Below are positions 1-8,543 of a stretch of 27,711 nucleotides of DNA, piece by piece. The notes under the pieces were generated by a model, which did not search any database, was not told the origin of the DNA, and saw only the letters and a program-made list of their open reading frames with translations. The DNA is from a virus, in the IMG/VR virus record IMGVR_UViG_3300035698_004014, positions 1 to 27,711 of that record. One strand, given 5' to 3'. Positions within the stretch are counted from its first letter, which is position 1. Every line of letters starts with the position of its first letter. Position numbers and translations under genes: made by a program.

Positions 1-1429
<1,429 letters not shown>

Positions 1430-1444
1430 ATTTTTAGAGTTAAA

Positions 1445-1771
1445 TTAATATCTTCGACTATAATTGCAAGAACCGTTAAATGTTCCACCGGTGACTTCTA
1501 AAATAAAGTCTTCGCCAGGAGGGCATTGAAATCTTGGAACATTATCATTTCCAGGTTCATCTTGTTCTGTAAGACCCTGACCCTTGTCAAGCGTGAACGA
1601 AGCCAATTCTGTAGTACCAGACCTGACTATAAGATTTCCAGCATCTGCCAAATCACCAATCAACAAGTGAACGTAAATCCATGATTCAACGTCACCTGCG
1701 ATAATTGTGCTTGTTCCTACAACAGCAGCTACTGCTATAGAAGTTTTGCGTGTATGTGCATCTTGTAGCAT
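1445..1771 (-). CDS. Small beta-rich virion protein, unknown
   Basis: The 108-residue ORF starts with ATG (MLQDAHTRKTS) after a leader of A and T only, with no Shine-Dalgarno site. The sequence alternates hydrophobic and polar residues (AAVVGTSTIIAGDVES, ILEVTGGTF) with many Gly/Thr, as in small beta-sandwich head or neck proteins. I do not recognise the family. It lies between the HNH endonuclease and the coiled-coil gene in the virion operon, so a head-tail joining or minor structural role is plausible but unproven. Confidence 0.65.
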   Translation of the reverse strand: MLQDAHTRKTSIAVAAVVGTSTIIAGDVESWIYVHLLIGDLADAGNLIVRSGTTELASFTLDKGQGLTEQDEPGNDNVPRFQCPPGEDFILEVTGGTFNGSCNYSRRY

Positions 1772-1844
1772 ATTTTTTTATTAATTATAAATTAACTACT
1801 CTTACTAATCCTATCTCCATAAGACTAGAGACAGAGAAGAAAGA

Positions 1845-2420
1845 CTAATGTCTTTTTTTATGACACTCCTTGCATAACGTTATTACGTTTGATTTCGCGA
1901 ATCGCAATTCTTCGTAATCAGCAAACGACTTTTTGTGATGAACATTTAAGATAACTCTGTCGCCAACCTTTCGTTTTCTTCCGCAATCCTTACAAGTATA
2001 TTTATCTCTCTTAAAAATTTCTTCTCGAAAATCTTTATATTTTTGCGACCATCTAATTTTTTTATGTTCAGGAGTAATTCCGCCATTCCACCTAGGATTA
2101 TTCTTTCCAGTAAAATGTGGGTTCTTTTTACCCTTCCAATAAGACGTATCTCCCTTCTTAAACTGTGTACTAGGAGAAAGATGTTGACCTTTCTTGATGT
2201 GAGTCCTCCCTGTATTGCAAGTTCTCCCTTGAAGAACTTTACTGAGGTGGAGTTTCTGTTCCTCAGTATAACGATTTGTCACTCCCTTAAACTTAGAAAC
2301 CCTACCTTTGTTAATACAAGAAAGTGAACAATATTTCATCGTCTCCCATTTTTTTTGACTAACAGTTGACTTCTTTTTGAAAGCAACTCCACAGGTTTTG
2401 CATTGTTTAGTATGTGTCAT
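1845..2420 (-). CDS. Free-standing HNH homing endonuclease with zinc fingers and NUMOD-like repeats
   Basis: The 191-residue protein begins with a Cys4-type zinc finger (CKTCG at 8-12, CSLSC at ~31-35). A middle stretch of short G-K/N-rich motifs (KKGQHLS, FKKGDTSYWKGKKNP, GKNNPRWNGG) resembles NUMOD-type DNA-binding repeats. The C-terminal HNH domain has FKRDKYTCKDCG, the catalytic HH pair in LNVHHKKS, an Asn in SNVITLCKECH and a final CxxCH. Such genes are selfish mobile elements that cut homologous phage DNA and spread by repair. It interrupts the head operon just after the capsid gene, has its own promoter at 2487-2515, and its start codon sits inside a large inverted repeat. No intron halves are visible, so it looks intergenic rather than intron-borne. 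Confidence 0.88.
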   Translation of the reverse strand: MTHTKQCKTCGVAFKKKSTVSQKKWETMKYCSLSCINKGRVSKFKGVTNRYTEEQKLHLSKVLQGRTCNTGRTHIKKGQHLSPSTQFKKGDTSYWKGKKNPHFTGKNNPRWNGGITPEHKKIRWSQKYKDFREEIFKRDKYTCKDCGRKRKVGDRVILNVHHKKSFADYEELRFAKSNVITLCKECHKKRH

Positions 2421-2445
2421 ACATTAAGTATAACACATACTAAAC
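2405..2445 (-). promoter_or_regulatory. Perfect 13-bp inverted repeat enclosing the HNH start codon
   Basis: Arms GTTTAGTATGTGT (2405-2417) and ACACATACTAAAC (2433-2445) are exact complements separated by 15 nt. On the HNH mRNA the start ATG (2420-2418) is the last triplet of the loop and the first codons lie in the 3' arm. Folding should limit ribosome access and so hold down endonuclease synthesis. Alternatively it could be a dyad operator. No ribosome binding site is seen outside the hairpin. Confidence 0.7.
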
Positions 2446-2486
2446 GGTAATGCAATCGCCGTTGGTATAATTCTCTAAGAACTTAT

Positions 2487-2515
2487 ATTATACCATTACT
2501 TGACAAAATGGTCAA
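2487..2515 (-). promoter_or_regulatory. Sigma70-type promoter for the HNH gene
   Basis: Minus-strand TTGACC (2515-2510), a 17-bp spacer and TATAAT (2492-2487). The -35 box overlaps the capsid stop codon. The expected start near 2480 gives a ~60-nt leader that includes the inverted repeat around the HNH start codon. Confidence 0.65.
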
Positions 2516-3549
2516 ACTGTGGCACCGTCGCCGTCGCTCCACATCCAACCACGAAGATCAGATCCGCCCATAACGGCTAATGAGTTAAAGTTCAACACCA
2601 AGTCCTGATTACCTAGCAAGTCAACGACTGCTGGTTCTGCACGAGTTGGTAAAGCTTCAATATATTTGAAGCCATAGTCTTCATTCATCATCTTAGAATC
2701 GAACATTCCCCACATTAAGCCGTCCATTGCCAAGTTTTGGTAAGGAGAAAGCTCAACTACTTTGAAAGTTTCAGTAGCTGGAGAATTATTGAACAAATTA
2801 GTTTGCTGAGGAGCCAAACCTTTGTCAATCGTACCTTTGATTGTCTTGGCGAATTGAGCAGTGGTTGAACCTCTGCGACAAATCAAAGTATCTAAGTCTG
2901 AGACGAGTGGATTTCCACGACCATCTTTCTTAACTGAATGTAACCTACGAGCAGCCAAGAGGGATGAATAAGTAAATTGAGGTGAATCTGTAGCACCGTC
3001 AACGATGACATTCGACCAAGCTGTTCCGCCGTCTTCACGAGGGTGAGCTTGTGACCAATACTCAACAGCATCGGCACCGATTGTTGCAATAGTCGTTGTC
3101 GTACCTACTGCGTTAATTGGTGTCCATGTGAATGAAGTATCAAATCCTTGTGCCAAAAGTGACTGGGCTAAATAGTTTTTTGCGTGTTCGATAGAATTTT
3201 TTCCTTCAATGACTTTTGCTTTTACAGAGCCTTTAATTTTCTTAGCTGCTGATTCAAACAAGAAGAAATTGGTTTGGAATGTCAAACGTACTTTCTTCGT
3301 AAAGTGCATTTGGACATAATTCTTTGAGTAACCTTGAATAGGTGCATCGGAAGCTCCGATTCCACCATCTGGGATTATTTGAGCCATACCTAGTCCTGTA
3401 ACTCCAACGTCAGTGTAAGTCCTTTCGCTGTTGTCAACTTTGTACATAAAGTCCAAATATTCAGAGCGAATAGTTGGCGAGACTTTGGGAGCAATGTGTT
3501 TTAAGACATTGTTTACTATGACTGCATAATCATTAATTGTTCCTGTCAT
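2512..3549 (-). CDS. Major capsid protein
   Basis: 345 residues, ATG start after an AT-rich leader without a Shine-Dalgarno site. Size and position fit a major capsid protein: it follows portal, scaffold-like and decoration-like genes. The N-terminal part has the pattern expected of HK97-fold subunits: an N-arm with SEYLDFMYKVDNSERTYTD, a glycine-rich E-loop-like segment (IPDGGIGASDAPIQGYS), then FTKKVRLTFQTNFFLFESAAKKIKG, which matches the strand and spine helix of the P-domain. The C-terminal half includes the LDTLICRRG segment typical of A-domain cores. I cannot name the closest family by eye. No protease gene is visible beside it, so capsid maturation may not need proteolysis or the protease lies elsewhere. 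Confidence 0.85.
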   Translation of the reverse strand: MTGTINDYAVIVNNVLKHIAPKVSPTIRSEYLDFMYKVDNSERTYTDVGVTGLGMAQIIPDGGIGASDAPIQGYSKNYVQMHFTKKVRLTFQTNFFLFESAAKKIKGSVKAKVIEGKNSIEHAKNYLAQSLLAQGFDTSFTWTPINAVGTTTTIATIGADAVEYWSQAHPREDGGTAWSNVIVDGATDSPQFTYSSLLAARRLHSVKKDGRGNPLVSDLDTLICRRGSTTAQFAKTIKGTIDKGLAPQQTNLFNNSPATETFKVVELSPYQNLAMDGLMWGMFDSKMMNEDYGFKYIEALPTRAEPAVVDLLGNQDLVLNFNSLAVMGGSDLRGWMWSDGDGATV

Positions 3550-3570
3550 GTTTTTGTTGTATTAATTAAA

Positions 3571-3981
3571 TTATTTAGTCAAAAATTTTCCGATAATCGT
3601 CTTATCGGATGCTTCTCCATAGGGCTCGACTTGCTCTACGATACCAGTACCGCTGGTAGTATGTGTGTTATTAACTTCTGTTGCACTAGCAAGAACCATA
3701 GCTTGACCATTGTCAGTAGCTTGTGTGTTATTGCTTGTTGGAAAGATATAAGTATCTTCATCCGAAGGCACAATATAAGAAACACGAATCAAAGCATCAG
3801 CTATTGCGATTGTTTGGTTACAAACACCTAACAAATCCGCAACAACAGTACCGCTATCAGCATCAACGGCAAGTCCAGCTGTTTGAGCTACTATGTTGCC
3901 GAGTGTCATAACCGTACCCGTTGCCTTATCTGTTTCCAATAATTGCCTTGTATTTTTGATTGTAGCTTGTCGTACAGGCAT
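3571..3981 (-). CDS. Probable capsid decoration/stabilisation protein
   Basis: 136 residues, ATG start (MPVRQATIKN). The sequence is Thr/Ala/Val/Gly-rich with alternating hydrophobics (GTVMTLGNIVAQTAGLAVD, ALIRVSYIVPSD) and no catalytic residues, as in small beta-barrel decoration or DUF2190-like head proteins. It sits between the scaffold-like gene and the capsid gene, the classic position for a decoration protein, with short gaps of 21-24 bp. The assignment rests mainly on position, size and composition. Confidence 0.6.
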   Translation of the reverse strand: MPVRQATIKNTRQLLETDKATGTVMTLGNIVAQTAGLAVDADSGTVVADLLGVCNQTIAIADALIRVSYIVPSDEDTYIFPTSNNTQATDNGQAMVLASATEVNNTHTTSGTGIVEQVEPYGEASDKTIIGKFLTK

Positions 3982-4005
3982 AATTTTGCTTTTTAAAGGA
4001 TTAAA

Positions 4006-5004
4006 TTAATCCGATATAAGCTCGACTGCCTTTTCTTCTGACATACCAGTTGCGATAAGTTCATCTAAGTCCTTACGCTTTTCTGGTGAATACTCCGTCT
4101 TTGCTATAGTTCCTCCTGGAAACTGCATAGCATTGACTTTCTCCTGAACGTTTGCACCCTTTAGAACTCTTTCTTGAATAGACTCTGAAGGCTTGAACAT
4201 GCTGTCACGAGCTAATTCCAAGACTGTCATCAAATCCTTACCACCCTTGTTTTGCCAAGAGTAGTTAGCATCAACGAAATCAAAGAATACTTCTCTCGTG
4301 TCCTCATCTGCAAGCTCAGTATGCCTACCTATGAAAGAATCTAAGGTATTTTTGACATCTGTCTTCAAGCGATCCTCTTGAACCATCTTTTGAATGTCCT
4401 CCTTCGTCGCTCCACCAAGTTGTCTCAACCGTTCTTTGTCAGCCTCTAAGGCTTTTTCATCGTCGGTCTCTATCGGTGGGTCAGTTTTTTCCGTTAATTT
4501 TTCATTTAACGGATTGACGAACCTATCAGCTCCATTGATAGTTTTAAGTTGATTCTTAGCCGTATCAATTTTACCTGATATTTGTTCACGTTGTTCTTCA
4601 GATTTAGCAAGCTTTCGTTTCTTAACTAAGTCTAAAAGCTCAATTCGCTTTTCGAATGACTCGTCAGATTCGAACTTACCCTTGTTAGGTATGCGAAACT
4701 CATAAGGTTTCGGCTCAACTATTTCTTCTGATTCAACATCAACGGGAGGGGTGCTGGTATCCTCCACCTTGGGAACCTCGGGAACTTCTTTTTTAGGAAT
4801 TTCTTCCTTTGAAATCTCTTCCGTTGGAACGTCAGGCTTGGCTTCCTCCTCTTTAACGGGAGTAGGCTCATTTCCAGCTTTGACAGCTTCTATAGACTCT
4901 TCTAAGATTTTATCAACCTCAGATTCATCTTCCACTACTGGTGCAATTTCAAGTGCATCTGTAGCAGGTTCTCCTGCCTTTATCTCTTCTTTAGGATTAT
5001 CCAT
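4006..5004 (-). CDS. Probable scaffolding protein
   Basis: 332 residues. The N-terminal ~100 are extremely acidic and Pro/Glu-rich (for example TPVKEEEAKPDVPTEE), followed by mixed-charge helix and coiled coil (~105-235) and a helical C-terminus ending in EKRKDLDELIATGMSEEKAVELI. This low-complexity acidic plus coiled-coil pattern directly before decoration and capsid genes is typical of phage internal scaffolds. No protease motif is seen. It has its own likely promoter at 5048-5076 and a leader hairpin at 5012-5030 shared with the gene upstream, so its level may be set apart from the portal. Confidence 0.72.
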   Translation of the reverse strand: MDNPKEEIKAGEPATDALEIAPVVEDESEVDKILEESIEAVKAGNEPTPVKEEEAKPDVPTEEISKEEIPKKEVPEVPKVEDTSTPPVDVESEEIVEPKPYEFRIPNKGKFESDESFEKRIELLDLVKKRKLAKSEEQREQISGKIDTAKNQLKTINGADRFVNPLNEKLTEKTDPPIETDDEKALEADKERLRQLGGATKEDIQKMVQEDRLKTDVKNTLDSFIGRHTELADEDTREVFFDFVDANYSWQNKGGKDLMTVLELARDSMFKPSESIQERVLKGANVQEKVNAMQFPGGTIAKTEYSPEKRKDLDELIATGMSEEKAVELISD

Positions 5005-5011
5005 ATTTTAT

Positions 5012-5030
5012 CCGCCCGTATCGTGGACGG
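5012..5030 (-). promoter_or_regulatory. Leader hairpin with conserved ACGATAC loop, copy 1
   Basis: On the minus strand CCGTCC - ACGATAC - GGGCGG forms a 6-bp stem with a 7-nt loop, 8 nt before the start at 5004. The 3' arm runs into GGCGGA, the only Shine-Dalgarno-like run in the leader, so folding may hide it. The same loop with a different stem occurs before the next gene (5528-5547). Confidence 0.6.
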
Positions 5031-5047
5031 TACCGATGGTTAATTTA

Positions 5048-5076
5048 ATTATACAACGCTTTTACTTATTCTGCAA
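5048..5076 (-). promoter_or_regulatory. Possible promoter for the scaffold gene
   Basis: Minus-strand TTGCAG (5076-5071), a 17-bp spacer and a perfect TATAAT (5053-5048), about 45 nt before the start codon. The -35 box is weak (3 of 6), so moderate support only. Confidence 0.45.
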
Positions 5077-5520
5077 TCATCTATCAGAGTAATCTACAAA
5101 ATTCTTTATCCTTTCCAACTTCTGTCTCATTGTGTCAAGATTTACTGAACCCTCATTCAAAAATGAAATGGCGTGCTTCTGGAAGTCACCGTCCACAGAG
5201 TCATTAAAATCACCAATTGAAGTCGAATACTTCATAGGAATAACAACTAAATAGACTTCTTTATCTGTCTGTTTGTAGAACAGAATATTATCTTTAGGCT
5301 TAAAAACTTTGTGAAATAACTCTACTAGATCCTCTCTATCGACAGGTTTTCCACAGGTACCTTCGAATCCAGCTGGGACTATATTCTTATAAAAATAATC
5401 AGCTGCTGGAACTTCTTTGCCGAGAGCGTTTTTTATAATTACCTTTTTGGTAACTTTTTTTACAACTTTCTCAGCTGCCTTCTTTGGCTCAACAGGAGCC
5501 ACTTTTGGTTTGGTTTCCAT
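5077..5520 (-). CDS. Unknown head-module protein with Lys/Ala/Val-rich N-terminus
   Basis: 147 residues, ATG start. The first ~35 residues are a low-complexity K/P/A/V region (KKAAEKVVKKVTKKV) and the rest looks globular (DNILFYKQTDKEVYLVVIP), ending in a charged helix. I do not recognise the family. The basic tail suggests contact with nucleic acid or with the acidic scaffold gene product downstream. A hairpin with loop ACGATAC lies just before the start, matching the one before the scaffold gene. Confidence 0.65.
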   Translation of the reverse strand: METKPKVAPVEPKKAAEKVVKKVTKKVIIKNALGKEVPAADYFYKNIVPAGFEGTCGKPVDREDLVELFHKVFKPKDNILFYKQTDKEVYLVVIPMKYSTSIGDFNDSVDGDFQKHAISFLNEGSVNLDTMRQKLERIKNFVDYSDR

Positions 5521-5527
5521 ATAATTT

Positions 5528-5547
5528 CCAACCCGTATCGTGGGTGG
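5528..5547 (-). promoter_or_regulatory. Leader hairpin with conserved ACGATAC loop, copy 2
   Basis: Minus-strand CCACCC - ACGATAC - GGGTTGG. The stem pairs with one bulged base, and its inner pairs differ from copy 1 while the loop and the upstream TAACCATCG are kept. It ends 7 nt before the ATG at 5520; GGTTGGA overlaps the weak ribosome site. Confidence 0.6.
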
Positions 5548-5566
5548 TGACGATGGTTACAATTAA

Positions 5567-6043
5567 CTATTTTTTGCCTAAATTAGTATTTCTAAAACTC
5601 TTATAAAACTTCTTCATAAAGCTCTTCTGTTCTGGTTTTAATTTCTTCTTCACATCATTAATATACTTTTTTGTCAAAGTGATAGCAGGGACATCCATTT
5701 TTATTTGAGCTATCCCCCATACCTGTTCTATTAATGCAAATTCTAATGGATATGGATGCTTGTAGTTTAGTCGAAACTTATCCCCAGCTTTCATATCTTT
5801 ATCTAAAATACACTCCAGCTGCCTACCAACTTCTACAACATTAATCTTTTCTGTGTCAACGAAAGTAGCTTCTAGTGTAGCCTGATTAACTCCTCCAATA
5901 AGCATCGAAGATAATTCCTCGGCACTAATCTCGAATTCATCACCAGACTTTGAGATAAACTTCAAAAGCTTATCTTTCTTAGCTTTCTTAGAGTATCCAA
6001 TTTGAACTGTGTAATCCTTTTTTTTAATTTCTTGTGCTTTCAT
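5567..6043 (-). CDS. Unknown head-module protein
   Basis: 158 residues, ATG start (MKAQEIKKKDYTV). A globular centre (EFEISAEELSSMLIGGVNQATLEATFVDTEK, LECILDKDMKAGDKFRLNY) is followed by a strongly basic C-terminus (KKYINDVKKKLKPEQKSFMKKFYKSFR). The start directly adjoins the stop of the preceding 78-aa gene. No family is recognised. The basic tail could bind DNA or RNA. Confidence 0.6.
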   Translation of the reverse strand: MKAQEIKKKDYTVQIGYSKKAKKDKLLKFISKSGDEFEISAEELSSMLIGGVNQATLEATFVDTEKINVVEVGRQLECILDKDMKAGDKFRLNYKHPYPLEFALIEQVWGIAQIKMDVPAITLTKKYINDVKKKLKPEQKSFMKKFYKSFRNTNLGKK

Positions 6044-6279
6044 TATTTTGTTTCATGCAAACTACCCTTTCTAATAGCTTCCAAATAGTCTACCATTTCA
6101 CGCAACATAGTTCCTTGAACTTCGAGAGTTATTGCATTAACAATGGTCTGCCATTGTGTCTTTGCCACAAGGTCATTCTTAGACATGCAATCTTTCATAA
6201 GCTCAATAATAACTGGAGCATGTTCACTAGCAGCTAAAGCCATTTTTTTTTGCTCTACACTTTGTGGTTCGTCTGTCAT
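6043..6279 (-). CDS. Small helical protein after the portal, unknown
   Basis: 78 residues from ATG at 6279 (MTDEPQSVEQ), which begins just past the portal stop at 6284. An in-frame upstream start at 6318 would overlap the portal gene and is less likely. The sequence is amphipathic helix throughout (EHAPVIIELMKDCMSKNDLVAKTQWQTIVN). Position right after the portal is typical of small head-completion or chaperone proteins, but there is no recognisable motif. Confidence 0.55.
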   Translation of the reverse strand: MTDEPQSVEQKKMALAASEHAPVIIELMKDCMSKNDLVAKTQWQTIVNAITLEVQGTMLREMVDYLEAIRKGSLHETK

Positions 6280-6283
6280 ATAT

Positions 6284-8461
6284 TTATTGATTAAAAGCAG
6301 CTCTACCAAGACTTGCATCTACAGCACTACCCATAGGGCTTTGCGGTCGTGGTACTTCTCCAGGTGCTTGTGGCTGCATAGGATTTGTACTATCTCCAGC
6401 CATAGCCTGACCAGAAGGCATCGCTCCGCCTCCACTTCCACCGCCAGCTCTATCTTGCATCGCTGTATTCTGAGCATCTTGCTGCATTTGCTCTTGCTGC
6501 ATTTGCTTCTGAGCATCGGAAGGTTGTTTTGCTATTATAGCATCGTAGTCAGCTTTTGGAATATAACTATATATATCCCCACCCTGAATCTCAAGCAATT
6601 TCGCTAAAGCCATCAATTGAGCTGATGCTGCTTCAGGATCTTGATTCCTCATTGAGTAAATTAATGTAATTTGATTTGTAATAACTGGGAATAAAGCCAT
6701 AAATGACTGTTTCTGAATTTCCATTGAAGGTAAGAGCATCGAATCAGGATCAATAGTAAAATCAATGTAATCTGACATGTGCCCAGAATTCTTCATCTCA
6801 TCATATAAGCCTTTGGTTGAAATTTGACGAGTATCAACATTATCCATAACATTACCTTCTTGATCAAAGTCAAAGTTAAGTCTGAGATTCTTAGAAGCAG
6901 CAGCCACCATACCAACAGGGATTCCATAATCATCTAAGACGTTCTGTGACTCTACGAAATAGTCTGGGTTCTGCTTAGAGAACTCAGCCAACTGCTCGTC
7001 AGAGTCAATCATGAAGATTTTGTCAACTGGATAAATTTGCTTCATCCAAGTATTAGCAATGTGGGCATCTCTTTCAAGCCCAACCACCATTGAATTTCTA
7101 GGAGCAGTTAATCTATTGTAAGCAGCTTCCTTCATTATAACAGTAGAGCCGAGTGTGTCTTCTCCGCCAGAGCCAGCTACTATATTATTAATACCAGTAT
7201 TTTGTTCGATATTCTCTTTCTGCTTGTCTCCAAATAAGATTCCTTGCTGAACATTGCCAGAGGTCTTAACCACATCAATATCAGTTCCAGGATTCTTAGG
7301 ATTAATGATGTTAGGTCCCCTCTTGTAAGTAGAGGTCCCGTTCTGAACTTGAGCACCAAATAAAAGTGGGAATATCTCCGCCTCTATTTGCTGTGCATTT
7401 AATGAATTTATATAAGTGTAAATTGCTGTATTTCCTCGCATCATCTCATAAAGTCCAACTCCGTAAGGATCGTTCATATCCTTCTGGAAACAACGAGCCG
7501 TAACAATTGATCCGTGAGATCCGTCATTAGGAAGTTCACCATCATAAATAACCATCTTTCCACAAACAACAGTATATCTATTAGTTAATTCATTTTCGTA
7601 ATAACCAATAGTAACGCTAGTTAATACTTTATCAGAATTATCATCTTTAGCTTCTTCAGATACTGAAACTTCATTTCCTTCTTTGTTTAATTTTTCCTCA
7701 GTCTTTTTAATCTCCTCTTCTTTACTTACAGAAACGTACTCCAATTTCTTTTTATTCTTTTTACCGTCTGGATACATAAGGAAGAATTCTTCCTTCGGCA
7801 CATCCTTTTCGTAATAAGCTTCAGTCTGTGACCAAACATCACCGACATTAAACCCTATTCCAAGCCAAGTTCTGTCACATTTCAATGGCTCTCTATATAC
7901 ATCGTCGAATAATATTTTTTCAACACCATTTCTAGTTACCTGAACACGCCTTGGATAAACTCTCCAAGCACCCCATCCATAAGTAAATAGATTCTGGTAA
8001 GTAAGCATCAGGGTATTCTCTCCGTTTGCACCAGTCATAGACCAGTTTCGTTTCCACAATTCGTAGGATGCTCTTGCGTAAACCTTATCGTCAGCCGTAA
8101 CTTTTGCATCTGGAAGCTTTCCAGCTAGAACCTGCGTAGCAATCATAATTTTTGAGAAAGCTATTGGCTCCTGAGAAACTGGTACTCCAGACTTGTTTTG
8201 ATCACGATCAGTAACTTTCTGAGGGTATACATTAATATCGTAAGAACCGTCAGCCATCTTATTATAAAAAACCATCGAGCCCCAGCCCGACTTCTCGTAT
8301 AACTTCTGTCCATAAGAGACAGCAGTATTCATTATATTAGTCTTTATTTCAGCAGCGAGTGCATCAAATCTTACTCGATATTGAGATCTCTTCATCTCCT
8401 TCTTTTTGTCAGCTATGAACTCTAGTGTTTTTTTATCAGCTTTAGATTTTGATGTAGCCAT
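6284..8461 (-). CDS. Portal protein
   Basis: 725 residues, ATG start (MATSKSKADKK). The portal is the dodecameric channel at one capsid vertex and docks the terminase. Evidence is size, position just after the large terminase, and pattern: a helical N-terminus (YRVRFDALAAEIKTNIMNTAVSYGQKLYE), a wing-like beta region with GWGAWRVYP and DDVYREPLKCDRTWLGIGF, a charged insertion at ~240-285, then QQIEAEIFPLLF and LGSTVIMKEAAYNRLTAPRNSMVVGLERD, which resembles the conserved long stem-helix region of portals. The last ~80 residues are low-complexity Q/M/G-rich (QMQQEQMQQDAQ, GGGSGGG), as in portal barrel tails. A promoter lies just upstream (8492-8519). Confidence 0.85.
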   Translation of the reverse strand: MATSKSKADKKTLEFIADKKKEMKRSQYRVRFDALAAEIKTNIMNTAVSYGQKLYEKSGWGSMVFYNKMADGSYDINVYPQKVTDRDQNKSGVPVSQEPIAFSKIMIATQVLAGKLPDAKVTADDKVYARASYELWKRNWSMTGANGENTLMLTYQNLFTYGWGAWRVYPRRVQVTRNGVEKILFDDVYREPLKCDRTWLGIGFNVGDVWSQTEAYYEKDVPKEEFFLMYPDGKKNKKKLEYVSVSKEEEIKKTEEKLNKEGNEVSVSEEAKDDNSDKVLTSVTIGYYENELTNRYTVVCGKMVIYDGELPNDGSHGSIVTARCFQKDMNDPYGVGLYEMMRGNTAIYTYINSLNAQQIEAEIFPLLFGAQVQNGTSTYKRGPNIINPKNPGTDIDVVKTSGNVQQGILFGDKQKENIEQNTGINNIVAGSGGEDTLGSTVIMKEAAYNRLTAPRNSMVVGLERDAHIANTWMKQIYPVDKIFMIDSDEQLAEFSKQNPDYFVESQNVLDDYGIPVGMVAAASKNLRLNFDFDQEGNVMDNVDTRQISTKGLYDEMKNSGHMSDYIDFTIDPDSMLLPSMEIQKQSFMALFPVITNQITLIYSMRNQDPEAASAQLMALAKLLEIQGGDIYSYIPKADYDAIIAKQPSDAQKQMQQEQMQQDAQNTAMQDRAGGGSGGGAMPSGQAMAGDSTNPMQPQAPGEVPRPQSPMGSAVDASLGRAAFNQ

Positions 8462-8491
8462 ATAAAATGAAGATACTATTTAGGTATTCTA

Positions 8492-8519
8492 ATTATAATA
8501 CATTTTTCAAGTAATACAA
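8492..8519 (-). promoter_or_regulatory. Promoter upstream of portal
   Basis: Minus-strand TTGTAT (8519-8514), a 16-bp spacer and TATAAT (8497-8492). It lies in the only real gap (82 bp) between large terminase and portal, giving a predicted ~25-nt leader. Confidence 0.55.
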
Positions 8520-8543
8520 GGAAGTTATCCACTCCCACACCAT

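Noticed and set aside
6143-6607. Plus-strand ORF of 154 codons over portal and adjacent genes
   Set aside because: Antisense to well-supported portal and neighbour genes, with Cys/Ser/His-rich low-complexity sequence.
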